64,000 nt of DNA from an uncultured Tenacibaculum sp. (GTDB lineage: Bacteria > Bacteroidota > Bacteroidia > Flavobacteriales > Flavobacteriaceae). Below, piece after piece: positions 27,692 through 35,925 of this stretch. Position numbers and translations under genes: made by a program. Under the pieces are notes generated by a model. That model was not told the origin of the DNA, ran no database searches, and saw only the letters and a list, made by a program, of their open reading frames with translations. The DNA is taken from contig NZ_CANLTU010000011.1 of NCBI RefSeq assembly GCF_947494125.1, positions 22,038 through 86,037 on the forward strand, written 5' to 3'. Numbering within the stretch: the stretch's first letter is position 1; every line of letters starts with the position of its first letter.

Positions 27692-27740
27692 TAAAAAACA
27701 GGGACGCTGAAAACTGAATAGAGTAGGCAATTATTTAATA
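27692..27740 (+). other. Partial copy of the island leader element
   Basis: AAAAAACAGGGACGCTGAAAA followed by CTGAATAGAGTAGGCAATTA resembles the second half of the leaders at 29445-29490 and 32680-32728 (AAAAAACGAGGCGTC...GAAAAGCC..A..GAGTAAGG), but without the first hairpin and without the upstream repeats. It lies just before the 27752 gene. Confidence 0.4.
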
Positions 27741-27751
27741 CAAACTCAATT

Positions 27752-28387
27752 ATGATTTACGATTATTCTACAAATCCACCTCATCTAGTAACAAGTAATC
27801 AGGCAAATATTAATTTTCCTGGATTCTATTTTGCAGATGACACCGATCTTTACTTTATTTATCCTTCTGCCACAGATAAAATTATTTACAATTATTCTCT
27901 AGGTGTGTTTTTTAAATATATAAGAAATAGTGAATACGAAAACATTGCTATTAGACCTATAGTTACTTTAGCTCAAATGGGAAATTTAAGAGGTTATACA
28001 CAATCTACCCCTAATCAATTACCTACTTTATATTTTGAAAATGGCCGTTTAACTCTTCAACATTCAAATTGTAGAAATATTGGTTGGCATCCAAGAAAAG
28101 CTAATCTCACTTACGTTTATGGAAATATTTTACATCCAAACAACCCAAAAGTATTTAGCCTAGGTACTACTTTCGTTCAAAAAGATTTTGATGACGCCAT
28201 TGCTCTTGCTGCTACGAGTACTTCAAATGAAGTTAAACTCATAGAGTTATACTATGATGAAAATTTAAAAATAACAAGCAGACATGTTTCTAGATCAAAA
28301 TTAATAGCAGGCAATCCTCCAAATTTTGTTTTAAATATTCTAAACCAATTTTTAGCCGCTAAAGAGATAAATCCATCTCCGTTTTAA
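27752..28387 (+). CDS. Unknown island protein
   Basis: A 211-residue soluble protein starting MIYDYSTNPPHLVTSNQ, with many aromatic residues (GFYFADDTDLYFIYPSA, YNYSLGVFFKYI) and a C-terminal region containing VKLIELYYDENLKITSRH. No signal peptide and no recognised motif. A partial copy of the shared leader element precedes it. Function unknown. Confidence 0.65.
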   Translation: MIYDYSTNPPHLVTSNQANINFPGFYFADDTDLYFIYPSATDKIIYNYSLGVFFKYIRNSEYENIAIRPIVTLAQMGNLRGYTQSTPNQLPTLYFENGRLTLQHSNCRNIGWHPRKANLTYVYGNILHPNNPKVFSLGTTFVQKDFDDAIALAATSTSNEVKLIELYYDENLKITSRHVSRSKLIAGNPPNFVLNILNQFLAAKEINPSPF

Positions 28388-28434
28388 CACCTTATAACTC
28401 ATCAATTTTATAAACTAACCAATACATTTAAAAC

Positions 28435-29112
28435 ATGGAAGCTAACAAGAAAATACTATCTGGAACAATTCAAAATGCTCCACCAAATTTAAAAGGATTT
28501 GATACAAATACAGTTGTAACTGCTAGTCAAGCTGTTTATTTAAAAAAAGTAGGATATTCATTTTGTATTAGGTACCTCTCTCTTACGGCTGGTCAAAAAT
28601 CTGGCGACCTTAGTTTTAATGAAGCACAAGATATTCTTAATGCTGGATTAGCATTGAGTGCAGTACAACATGTTCTTTATTCGGGATGGACACCTACAGC
28701 AAATAAGGGAACTACTTATGGTGAAAATGCTGCTTCTAACGCCATCGATATTGGGTTACCACTAAGAATGAATATTTGGTGTGATTTAGAAGGAATTGCT
28801 TCAAATACTCCTTCTAAAAATGTAATAGATTATTGTAATGCATGGTATAATACTGTTTTTAATGCTGGATATATTCCTGGAATATATGTTGGAGCTAACT
28901 GTATACTTACTGGTAATCAATTATATGAAAATCTTAAGTTTAAACATTACTGGAAATCTTTAAGCAGAGTTCCAACTATTCCAAACCGAGGATATCAATT
29001 AATTCAATCATTAGAGGAAAACTTAATTGATAATTTAAGTATTGATAATGATACTACTCAAAATGATGAGCAAGGTGATTCAATGATATGGCTTAAGGAT
29101 TCAAATATTTAG
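28435..29112 (+). CDS. DUF1906 (glycoside hydrolase-like, Rv2525c-type) protein
   Basis: A 225-residue protein with the DUF1906 pattern: LKGFDTNTVVTASQAVYLKKVGYSFCIRYL at the start (broken here as GFDTNT and CIRYLSL), LSFNEAQDILNAGLALSAVQHV, a TIM-barrel-like NIWCDLEGIA strand with candidate acidic residues, and AGYIPGIYVGAN. Proteins of this type resemble lysozyme-like GH25 barrels and are often surface or cell-wall associated, but this one has no signal peptide. It is 48 bp after the preceding gene. A strong hairpin terminator lies about 120 bp downstream. Confidence 0.8.
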   Translation: MEANKKILSGTIQNAPPNLKGFDTNTVVTASQAVYLKKVGYSFCIRYLSLTAGQKSGDLSFNEAQDILNAGLALSAVQHVLYSGWTPTANKGTTYGENAASNAIDIGLPLRMNIWCDLEGIASNTPSKNVIDYCNAWYNTVFNAGYIPGIYVGANCILTGNQLYENLKFKHYWKSLSRVPTIPNRGYQLIQSLEENLIDNLSIDNDTTQNDEQGDSMIWLKDSNI

Positions 29113-29233
29113 AATATAACCGAAATCCTTCTAAAGAGATGTTTAAAAAGTTACAGTATAAAGTTTAATAAAAACACTTACACTATTTTTATATATTAAC
29201 TATTTCCTTTTTCATGTTATCTAATAATGAAAT

Positions 29234-29268
29234 AAAACAACTTAAGATGTTATATCTTGAGTTGTTTT
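29234..29268 (+). terminator. Terminator after the DUF1906 gene
   Basis: AAAACAACTTAAGAT and ATCTTGAGTTGTTTT pair over 15 bp (one G-U), closing the transcription unit before promoter P3. Confidence 0.8.
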
Positions 29269-29298
29269 AGTTTTCAAAAAACAAATTAAAAATCCAAT

Positions 29299-29386
29299 TT
29301 ACAACACCTTACACTTTACTCACAACACAAAAAAGAAGAATTCACTACATTAATTTAAATCGCTCCTACTATTAAAAGTAACTTTA
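29299..29386 (+). promoter_or_regulatory. Island promoter P3, before the DUF1842 gene
   Basis: Direct repeats TTACAACAC (29299), TCACAACAC (29320) and TCACTACAT (29342), spaced 21 and 22 bp; 28 bp after the last repeat lies TAACTTTA (29379-29386), then ACAAATAGCGCTATAAATTAG. Confidence 0.68.
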
Positions 29387-29420
29387 TAAATGAAGACAAA
29401 TAGCGCTATAAATTAGTTTT

Positions 29421-29490
29421 CAAAAGTAGAGATCAGAAACTACTAAAAAAACGAGGCGTCTCCCGAAAAGCCTAATGAGTAAGGAAAAAT
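29421..29490 (+). ncRNA. Structured 5' leader element, copy 1
   Basis: The transcribed region before the DUF1842 gene holds a hairpin AGTAG/CTACT whose loop contains AUCAGAAA (29425-29444), then ACGAGGCGTC, GAAAAGCC and AATGAGTAAGG. GGC (29455) can pair with GCC (29470), and CCC with GG further on. The same sequence, with about 85% identity by eye, precedes the 32740 gene. It may be a riboswitch-like or protein-binding leader; no known class is recognised. Confidence 0.45.
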
Positions 29491-29513
29491 ACCAAACTTA
29501 AAAAACGTCCCTC

Positions 29514-29996
29514 ATGGAAAATCAAAACAACGAAATCAGACATTATTTTCATTTAAATTATAGAATTAGCAACCACCTTGCTGGAGGTATTTCTTTTAAT
29601 CTATCGCTAATTGTAGATACAAACACAAAAAAGATTATTGGAAAGGGTAATATTACACAAGCTGTAAATCCTCCTTTAAATATTCCAACAATTTTAAGTG
29701 GTGATTACTCATATATGTGTACAATGAATTCATGTAATATTTTAGTAGTAGCAGAAGGTGTATCTCCTTATGCACCTTTAATATTAGGAGCACCTCAACC
29801 AATACAAAATGTAAAATTGAGAATGTCATTAGAAGACGATTGGAAATCGGGAACAGCAACATACTCATTTTTACGTGATGAAAAATGGGTTGATGTTGGT
29901 TATCAAAAAGTTGAACTTATTGAATTATCTGACGAATTGAATGTAGATAAACTTTCTTCTTTTGTTAAAGAACAAAATATGGAACCAAGTCTATAA
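29514..29996 (+). CDS. DUF1842 family protein
   Basis: A 160-residue soluble protein with the DUF1842 pattern: FHLNYRISNHLAGGISFNLSLIVD, KKIIGKGNITQAVNPPLNIPT (broken by the family's variable positions), and LSGDYSYMCT. The fold is probably a beta-barrel or lipocalin-like sheet. The family has no known function; I recall members in Burkholderia and Photorhabdus-like bacteria next to other leaderless secreted-type proteins. It has its own promoter P3, a structured leader, and a strong terminator. Confidence 0.75.
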   Translation: MENQNNEIRHYFHLNYRISNHLAGGISFNLSLIVDTNTKKIIGKGNITQAVNPPLNIPTILSGDYSYMCTMNSCNILVVAEGVSPYAPLILGAPQPIQNVKLRMSLEDDWKSGTATYSFLRDEKWVDVGYQKVELIELSDELNVDKLSSFVKEQNMEPSL

Positions 29997-30006
29997 TACT
30001 TTAATC

Positions 30007-30036
30007 AAGCCACACTACTTTGTAGTGTGGCTTTTA
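30007..30036 (+). terminator. Terminator after the DUF1842 gene
   Basis: AAGCCACACTAC-TTT-GTAGTGTGGCTTTT, a perfect 12-bp stem followed by Ts. Confidence 0.88.
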
Positions 30037-30398
30037 TTTAAACTACGTTATAATATCTATTTCTTACTTAAAAAAACAATTCATTTTTTAAGTAAAACTT
30101 ATAGTAGTACATTTTTTATACCTTCCTTTTTTACCATTTTTGACAATCACTACACCTAAACTGGACTATCTCAATACTATTACTTCACAAACAAAAAAGA
30201 TAAAAAATATTATTAGTATATCAATTTTGAACTATATACTATAATCAATTATAATTATACCGTTCAAGAGTACAATCAATATCACAACTTTATTAAACGA
30301 TCTATTGCTCTATATTTTATTATTAAACTATATTTTCTTAATAAAAATCCATTGTAAAAATACAATTCTGAAAAACTTCCTGATTGAAAGCTTTTATC
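30037..30398. other. Gene-free spacer before promoter P4
   Basis: About 360 very AT-rich bases. Short open frames exist (for example 30305-30496) but they have no ribosome-binding site, have runs of Phe/Ile/Asn typical of random AT sequence, and run through promoter P4, so I do not call genes here. Confidence 0.5.
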
Positions 30399-30464
30399 TC
30401 ACAACATCTAAAAGCACGTTCACAACATCTTTCCAAAATTCAGACTACTTAAACTCTAATTTCA
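30399..30464 (+). promoter_or_regulatory. Island promoter P4, before the amidohydrolase gene
   Basis: Two exact TCACAACAT repeats at 30399 and 30420 (21 bp apart), then 28 bp and TAATTTCA (30457-30464), followed by AACAAATTGCACTATAAATAATAG, a variant of the shared start region. Confidence 0.68.
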
Positions 30465-30516
30465 CATTAGAGAATAACAAATTGCACTATAAATAATAGT
30501 ATTAAAAACTAAAACT

Positions 30517-32496
30517 ATGAGTCATACACATAATCACCCTGAGGGTTTACATTGTTCATGCTGTAATCCAATGTGGAAATCATTAATTCCTGATGCTAAA
30601 CTAGGAGAGACAGAAAACGAAAAAAACACAGAAAACACCACTCTTTCGAATACAATCATATTCCGTACAGGAACTAATCCTATGGATGAAAATGATAAAA
30701 ACATAGGTTATATCCAGACCATGGCTGAAGGAAAAGATGCCATGGTTGAAGCTGTAGGTATAAAAAATGGATATATCATAGCAACCGGTTCCTATGATAG
30801 CGTAAAAGAAAAAATGCCTGAAGATACTGCTGAACAAATTATTTTTGGAGGACAAACACTACTTCCTGGTTTTTTTGAACCTCATCTTCATATTCTACCA
30901 ACAGCAGTTTTTAACATGGCTACAGATGTAGGTCCTTTTATAGGACAGGAATTAAGAACAAATGTAGCTACCAAAGAAGAAGATAAGTACAGTACAAATT
31001 GGATTATACAAACTTTAAAAAAAGAAGCAACTGATGGTAAAAAAGAAAGTTTATCAGATACATGGATTTTTGGAAGTAATGCGGATCCATCTTTATTAAT
31101 AAATCACAATAAGGAGTTCAACGCTGAAATTTTAGATCGTGTATCAAATACCCAGCCCGTATTTTTAATGAACTCATCTATGCATTTGGCTTATGTTAAT
31201 ACAGCAGCCATTGAATTAGCAGCAAGAAAAGGGGTAACATTAAATAAGGACGGTATATTGAAAGAGATTGCCGAAATGGAACCTGTATTAAAAATAATAG
31301 CAGAAAGTATTAATCCTATTACATTTGAGAAAAAATTATCTACTGAAGTCGATAAGATTTTTAAAGAAGCTAGTAGTAGAGGTGCAACCTATCTTTTTGA
31401 TGCTGGAATAGAACCTTATTCTCAAAAAGGGCTGAACCAACCCGAATACTTAAAAGAAAAAGCCAATAAAGATTGTAGTGTAAGAATAGGAGGAGCACTG
31501 GTTGCTATCACTTTAGATGATTTTAATAATAAGATAGAGAATAAATATTATCCAAATAAAGGCAACGATAAATTTAACCTAGCCTATGTAAAAGTAGTGT
31601 CGGATGGGTCTAATCAAGGGCTTACAGGTTATCAAAAAGCACCTTATGACTGTAATGAAAATTTTGTTCTCTATGGAGAAGATGGAACAAAAATTTCTGA
31701 ACAAATAAACGAAGGAGTTTTTAATTATGGCTATCCAATAGAATTCAACACCCTAATAAGTAAAGCTGTAGATAATAATTGGCCTGTAATGGTTCATGCT
31801 AATGGAGATCATGCACTTGATCGTACAATCAATGCTTTCAAACTAGCAGGCATTAATAAATCAACCATAGAAAGTAGAAGAGATAGAATAGAACATGCTT
31901 CTTTATTATCTAATCAAAATATGGCTGACATGCGAGAGTTAGGAATATCTCCAAGTTTTTTAATAGGACATGTAGGTTATTGGGGCTGGGTTTTTCAACA
32001 AACTATATTAGGTAAAGAAAGAAGTAACCACTTAGATAGGTGTTATGCTGCTTTACATGATTATGATATGAGAATCACACTTCATAGCGATAATAGTGTT
32101 ACTCCATTAGGTCCATTGCGTATGATGGAGCAATCTATCACAAGAATAATGGAAGGGGCTCCAAAAGAATTAAATACCCAAGTCTTAAATAAAACAGAAC
32201 GCATTACTAGGTTTCAAGCCCTTAAAGCAATGACCTATGATTCAGCTTGGCAATGTCATGCAGATAAATGGGCAGGATCATTAGAGGTAGGTAAATGTGC
32301 AGACTTTGTATTACTAGAAGAGAATCCTCTTACATATAGCAATAAAGAAGGCGTTTATTCAGCTCAAGGTATGCGTAATATTCCAGTATTAGAAACTTGG
32401 AAAGGAGGAATAAAGAGATATAGTACTGCTGATGAAATCAAAGAATTATTACTTGAAAATCCTTCTTTGAGAGTTGGTGTAAAAGATTTAGTATAG
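30517..32496 (+). CDS. YtcJ-type metal-dependent amidohydrolase
   Basis: The 659-residue protein has an N-terminal extension rich in His/Cys (MSHTHNHPEGLHCSCCNPMW), then an amidohydrolase-3 fold: GGQTLLPGFFEPHLH (metal-binding His pair), KVVSDGSNQG, MVHANGDHALDR (His), RIEHASLL (His) and TLHSDNS (Asp). The C-terminal LEVGKCADFVLLEENPL closes the composite beta-sandwich. The family hydrolyses amide or ester bonds in cyclic or N-substituted substrates. There is no signal peptide. The N-terminal His/Cys segment is unusual and might bind a metal. It is transcribed from P4. Confidence 0.88.
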   Translation: MSHTHNHPEGLHCSCCNPMWKSLIPDAKLGETENEKNTENTTLSNTIIFRTGTNPMDENDKNIGYIQTMAEGKDAMVEAVGIKNGYIIATGSYDSVKEKMPEDTAEQIIFGGQTLLPGFFEPHLHILPTAVFNMATDVGPFIGQELRTNVATKEEDKYSTNWIIQTLKKEATDGKKESLSDTWIFGSNADPSLLINHNKEFNAEILDRVSNTQPVFLMNSSMHLAYVNTAAIELAARKGVTLNKDGILKEIAEMEPVLKIIAESINPITFEKKLSTEVDKIFKEASSRGATYLFDAGIEPYSQKGLNQPEYLKEKANKDCSVRIGGALVAITLDDFNNKIENKYYPNKGNDKFNLAYVKVVSDGSNQGLTGYQKAPYDCNENFVLYGEDGTKISEQINEGVFNYGYPIEFNTLISKAVDNNWPVMVHANGDHALDRTINAFKLAGINKSTIESRRDRIEHASLLSNQNMADMRELGISPSFLIGHVGYWGWVFQQTILGKERSNHLDRCYAALHDYDMRITLHSDNSVTPLGPLRMMEQSITRIMEGAPKELNTQVLNKTERITRFQALKAMTYDSAWQCHADKWAGSLEVGKCADFVLLEENPLTYSNKEGVYSAQGMRNIPVLETWKGGIKRYSTADEIKELLLENPSLRVGVKDLV

Positions 32497-32529
32497 TAAT
32501 CTACTATACTAAATTTCAAAAAAAGCACT

Positions 32530-32617
32530 TTACAACCTTTTTTAACCTAGTCACTTCATTTCAAAAAAGTACTCATAACATTAATACAATTTTCAATGTA
32601 TTTAAATAGTAATTTTA
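32530..32617 (+). promoter_or_regulatory. Island promoter P5, before the 85-residue gene
   Basis: Direct repeats TTACAACCT (32530), TCACTTCAT (32551) and TCATAACAT (32573), spaced 21 and 22 bp; 28 bp after the last lies TAATTTTA (32610-32617), then AAAATAGCGCTAAAAATTAG. Confidence 0.68.
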
Positions 32618-32654
32618 ATTAAGAAAACTAAAAATAGCGCTAAAAATTAGTTTT

Positions 32655-32728
32655 CAAAAGTAGAGCTCAGAAACTACTATAAAAAACGAGGCGTCCCCCT
32701 GAAAAGCCAAACGAGTAAAGGGATAATA
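32655..32728 (+). ncRNA. Structured 5' leader element, copy 2
   Basis: Near-identical to the leader at 29421: hairpin AGTAG/CTACT with loop GCUCAGAAA, then AAAAACGAGGCGTCC, CCCTGAAAAGCC, AACGAGTAAAGGG. Here CCCU (32696-32700) can pair with AGGG (32719-32722) across the GGC/GCC stem, giving a possible pseudoknot. The differences between the copies fall mostly in loops. Confidence 0.45.
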
Positions 32729-32739
32729 CAATAAACATT

Positions 32740-32997
32740 ATGATAACAGTATCAAATCAAACATCAAAAACAATAGAAGTTGCTATAAATCAATGGGCAA
32801 CAGATGGGAAAACTAACTTTTTCACAATTAAACCTCAACAAAATGAATCTTGGGGTAGAGGAAACGAAAATGGTTTTGTGATGGCTATAAAAATAGACAA
32901 TGAAACTAGTAGATATTATGTTAAAGCAGAAAGTGCTATAGTCGTTTATGATAAAAAAGTGACGGATCATAATAAGGATATTTTCCCTGTAGGGTAA
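32740..32997 (+). CDS. Small unknown beta-type protein, last gene of the island
   Basis: An 85-residue soluble protein: ITVSNQTSKTIEVAINQW, then FFTIKPQQNESWGRG, GFVMAIKID and ETSRYYVKAESAIVVYD. The alternating pattern suggests a small beta-sandwich of lectin or toxin-like type; I recall similar small proteins in bacteria and fungi but cannot name the family. No signal peptide. It has its own P5 promoter, structured leader and a strong terminator, so it is probably highly expressed. Confidence 0.68.
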   Translation: MITVSNQTSKTIEVAINQWATDGKTNFFTIKPQQNESWGRGNENGFVMAIKIDNETSRYYVKAESAIVVYDKKVTDHNKDIFPVG

Positions 32998-33012
32998 AAT
33001 ATTTAATTTTTG

Positions 33013-33050
33013 AAAAGTGCCTTGTGCTGTTAGCACAAGGCACTTTTTTA
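33013..33050 (+). terminator. Terminator after the 85-residue island gene
   Basis: AAGTGCCTTGTGCT and AGCACAAGGCACTT form a stem of about 14 bp around a short loop, followed by a T run. Confidence 0.88.
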
Positions 33051-33135
33051 TTTAATTTTAATTTAAACTCTTTTTAATATTACTTCTTTTCTTAATTTAG
33101 AAATCTGTACTTTTATCGCTTATTTTTTCGCGTAA

Positions 33136-35922
33136 ATGAAGACAGATATTTCTACCATAAGTCCTAAAGAAAACATCATTATAAAAGGAGCTAGCCTCCA
33201 TAATTTAAAAAATATAGATGTTGTTATTCCCCGAAATAAACTAGTAGTTATTACTGGTCTTTCTGGTTCTGGAAAATCATCACTAGCTTTTGATACTTTA
33301 TATGCAGAAGGGCAAAGACGTTATGTAGAAAGTTTATCATCGTATGCACGTCAATTTTTAGGAAAATTACATAAACCTAAAGTAGATTATATTAAAGGTA
33401 TTGCTCCTGCAATTGCTATTGAACAAAAAGTAAATTCTACCAATCCAAGATCAACAGTTGGTACCTCAACAGAAATTTACGATTATATAAAATTATTATA
33501 CGCTCGAATAGGAACAACCTACTCTCCTATTTCTGGTAATGAAGTAAAAAAACATACTGTTTCAGACGTTTTAAACTTTGTGAAAAAATTTGAAGAACGC
33601 ACAAAACTTTTATTATTAGCACCTATTATTATTAATGAAAATAGAGATATTAAAACAGTTATCCAAGTACTAACTCAACAAGGATATGCCCGTTTAAAAT
33701 ACAACGATACTGTATATAGAATTGATGAGTTTCCAGTTTCTGATTTTAAAGGAAATGAGCTATTATTAGTTGTGGATAGAATTGTTGTAAAAGATGAAGA
33801 AGACTTTTATAACCGTTTAGGAGATGCTATACAAACAGCTTTTTTTGAAGGAAAAGGAATCTGTTTTATAGAAAATTTAGCTAATAATACTATAAATGAA
33901 TTTAGCAATAAGTTTGAGTTAGATGGAATTTCTTTCTTAGAACCAAATACGCATCTTTTTAGTTTTAACAATCCTTATGGAGCCTGTCCAAATTGTGAAG
34001 GTTATGGAAGTGTTATAGGAATTGACGAAGAATTAGTAATACCTAACACAGGGCTTTCTATTTATGAAGACGCAATTTTTCCTTTTAAAACTGATAGTTA
34101 CCGAGAATATAAAAACAATTTAATTCTACATGCTTCAGATTTTAATATTCCAATTCACAAACCTTGGTTTGAATTAACAGAAGAGCAAAAAGAATTGGTT
34201 TGGAATGGAAATAAAAAGTTTGATGGAATTAATAGTCTATTCAAAAAATTAGAAGAAAAAAGTTATAAAATTCAAAATCGAGTAATGCTTTCTCGCTACA
34301 GAGGAAAAACTACTTGCTCAGATTGTAATGGTAAACGTTTACGTAAAGAAGCTAATTATGTAAAAGTATATAATAAAGTAATTTCTGATTTAGTTATGTT
34401 ACCTCTAGATGAACTTGCTTTATTTTTTAATAGCATTCAGTTAAATAAATATGAAGAAAAAATAGGGAAAAGATTACTAACAGAAATTAATAGTCGATTA
34501 CAATTCTTACAAGATGTTGGTTTAAATTATTTAACCTTAAATAGAACATCAAATACACTTTCGGGTGGAGAAAGCCAACGAATAAATTTAGCTACTTCAT
34601 TAGGTAGTTCTCTTGTAGGTTCCATGTATATTTTAGATGAACCTAGTATAGGATTACATCCAAAAGATACGGAGAAATTAATTGGTGTTTTAAAAGATCT
34701 TCGCGATTTAGGTAATACTGTTATTGTTGTAGAACATGACGAAGACATCATGAAAGAAGCTGATTACATTATCGATATTGGCCCTGAAGCTGGTACTTAT
34801 GGTGGCCATGTTGTTGCTGAAGGAACTTTTGATGAAATCTTAAAATCAGAATCGTTAACTGCTAAATACTTATCAGAAGAACTAAAAATTGAAGTTCCTA
34901 TAAAACGTAGATCTTCTAAAAACACTATAGATATTGTTGGTGCTCGTGAAAATAATTTAAAGAACATCAATGTTTCTTTCCCTCTTAATAATTTAACAGT
35001 TATTACAGGTGTATCTGGTAGTGGAAAAAGTACGCTAGTTAAAAAAATTCTATACCCTGCAATGCAAAAAGAACTAATTGGATATGGAAACAAGATTGGA
35101 CAATTTACAGAGATAAAAGGAAGTTATAGTGAGTTAAAACATGTTGAATTTATAGATCAAAATCCTATTGGACGTTCATCACGTTCTAACCCTGTAACCT
35201 ATATAAAAGCCTATGATGATATTCGTAAGTTATTATCTATACAGAAACTATCACACATAAGAAATTACCAACCAAAGCATTTTTCTTTTAATGTTGAAGG
35301 TGGTCGTTGTGAAGTTTGTAAAGGTGAAGGTGATGTTACTATTGAAATGCAGTTTATGGCCGATGTGCATTTACAATGTGAGACTTGTAATGGAAAACGT
35401 TTTAAGAAAGAAGTTTTAGAAGTTAACTTTGGAGGAAAAACAATTGATGATATTCTAAACCTTACCATAGACGATGCCGTTGCTTTTTTTACTGAACACG
35501 ATCAGCCTAAAATTGCAAAAAAACTAAAACCTTTACATGATGTTGGATTAGGATATGTACAATTAGGACAATCTTCTTCTACTCTTTCAGGTGGTGAAGC
35601 GCAACGTATAAAACTTGCTTCTTTTTTAGTAAAAGGAAACACAAAAGATAAAGCCTTATTTATTTTCGATGAACCAACCACAGGTTTGCATTTTCATGAC
35701 ATTAAGAAGCTATTGGCTTCATTTAATGCTTTAATAGAAAAAGGACATTCAATAATTGTTATTGAGCATAATATTGAACTTATTAAATGTGCCGATTATA
35801 TTATTGATCTTGGTTTAGAAGGAGGAAAAAACGGTGGTGAATTAATCTTTACTGGTACCCCAGAAGAATTAGCTAAAAATAAAAAATCATACACTTCAAA
35901 ATATTTAAAAGAAAAAATTTAA
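33136..35922 (+). CDS. uvrA: Excinuclease ABC subunit A
   Basis: The 928-residue protein has two ABC ATPase units. Walker A motifs are GLSGSGKSS (about residue 41) and GVSGSGKST (about 630); signature motifs are [10 protein letters not shown] and [10 protein letters not shown]. Zinc-binding cysteines occur as [16 protein letters not shown] and [16 protein letters not shown]. UvrA finds helix-distorting damage and loads UvrB in nucleotide excision repair. Length and both insertion domains are normal. The next gene starts three bases after its stop, so it is probably co-transcribed. Confidence 0.96.
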   Translation: MKTDISTISPKENIIIKGASLHNLKNIDVVIPRNKLVVITGLSGSGKSSLAFDTLYAEGQRRYVESLSSYARQFLGKLHKPKVDYIKGIAPAIAIEQKVNSTNPRSTVGTSTEIYDYIKLLYARIGTTYSPISGNEVKKHTVSDVLNFVKKFEERTKLLLLAPIIINENRDIKTVIQVLTQQGYARLKYNDTVYRIDEFPVSDFKGNELLLVVDRIVVKDEEDFYNRLGDAIQTAFFEGKGICFIENLANNTINEFSNKFELDGISFLEPNTHLFSFNNPYGACPNCEGYGSVIGIDEELVIPNTGLSIYEDAIFPFKTDSYREYKNNLILHASDFNIPIHKPWFELTEEQKELVWNGNKKFDGINSLFKKLEEKSYKIQNRVMLSRYRGKTTCSDCNGKRLRKEANYVKVYNKVISDLVMLPLDELALFFNSIQLNKYEEKIGKRLLTEINSRLQFLQDVGLNYLTLNRTSNTLSGGESQRINLATSLGSSLVGSMYILDEPSIGLHPKDTEKLIGVLKDLRDLGNTVIVVEHDEDIMKEADYIIDIGPEAGTYGGHVVAEGTFDEILKSESLTAKYLSEELKIEVPIKRRSSKNTIDIVGARENNLKNINVSFPLNNLTVITGVSGSGKSTLVKKILYPAMQKELIGYGNKIGQFTEIKGSYSELKHVEFIDQNPIGRSSRSNPVTYIKAYDDIRKLLSIQKLSHIRNYQPKHFSFNVEGGRCEVCKGEGDVTIEMQFMADVHLQCETCNGKRFKKEVLEVNFGGKTIDDILNLTIDDAVAFFTEHDQPKIAKKLKPLHDVGLGYVQLGQSSSTLSGGEAQRIKLASFLVKGNTKDKALFIFDEPTTGLHFHDIKKLLASFNALIEKGHSIIVIEHNIELIKCADYIIDLGLEGGKNGGELIFTGTPEELAKNKKSYTSKYLKEKI

Positions 35923-35925
35923 TAA

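Noticed and set aside
29421..29490. Assignment of the island leader to a known riboswitch
   Set aside because: I compared it from memory with TPP, cobalamin, SAM, c-di-GMP and preQ1 types and found no convincing match of the conserved bases.
30305..30496. A 63-codon plus-strand frame before the amidohydrolase
   Set aside because: It runs through promoter P4 and has the Phe/Thr/Asn composition expected of random AT-rich DNA.
13411..32617. CRISPR-like reading of the TCACAACAT repeats
   Set aside because: The repeats are nine bases, occur in twos or threes at separate promoters, and have no spacer array or cas genes.
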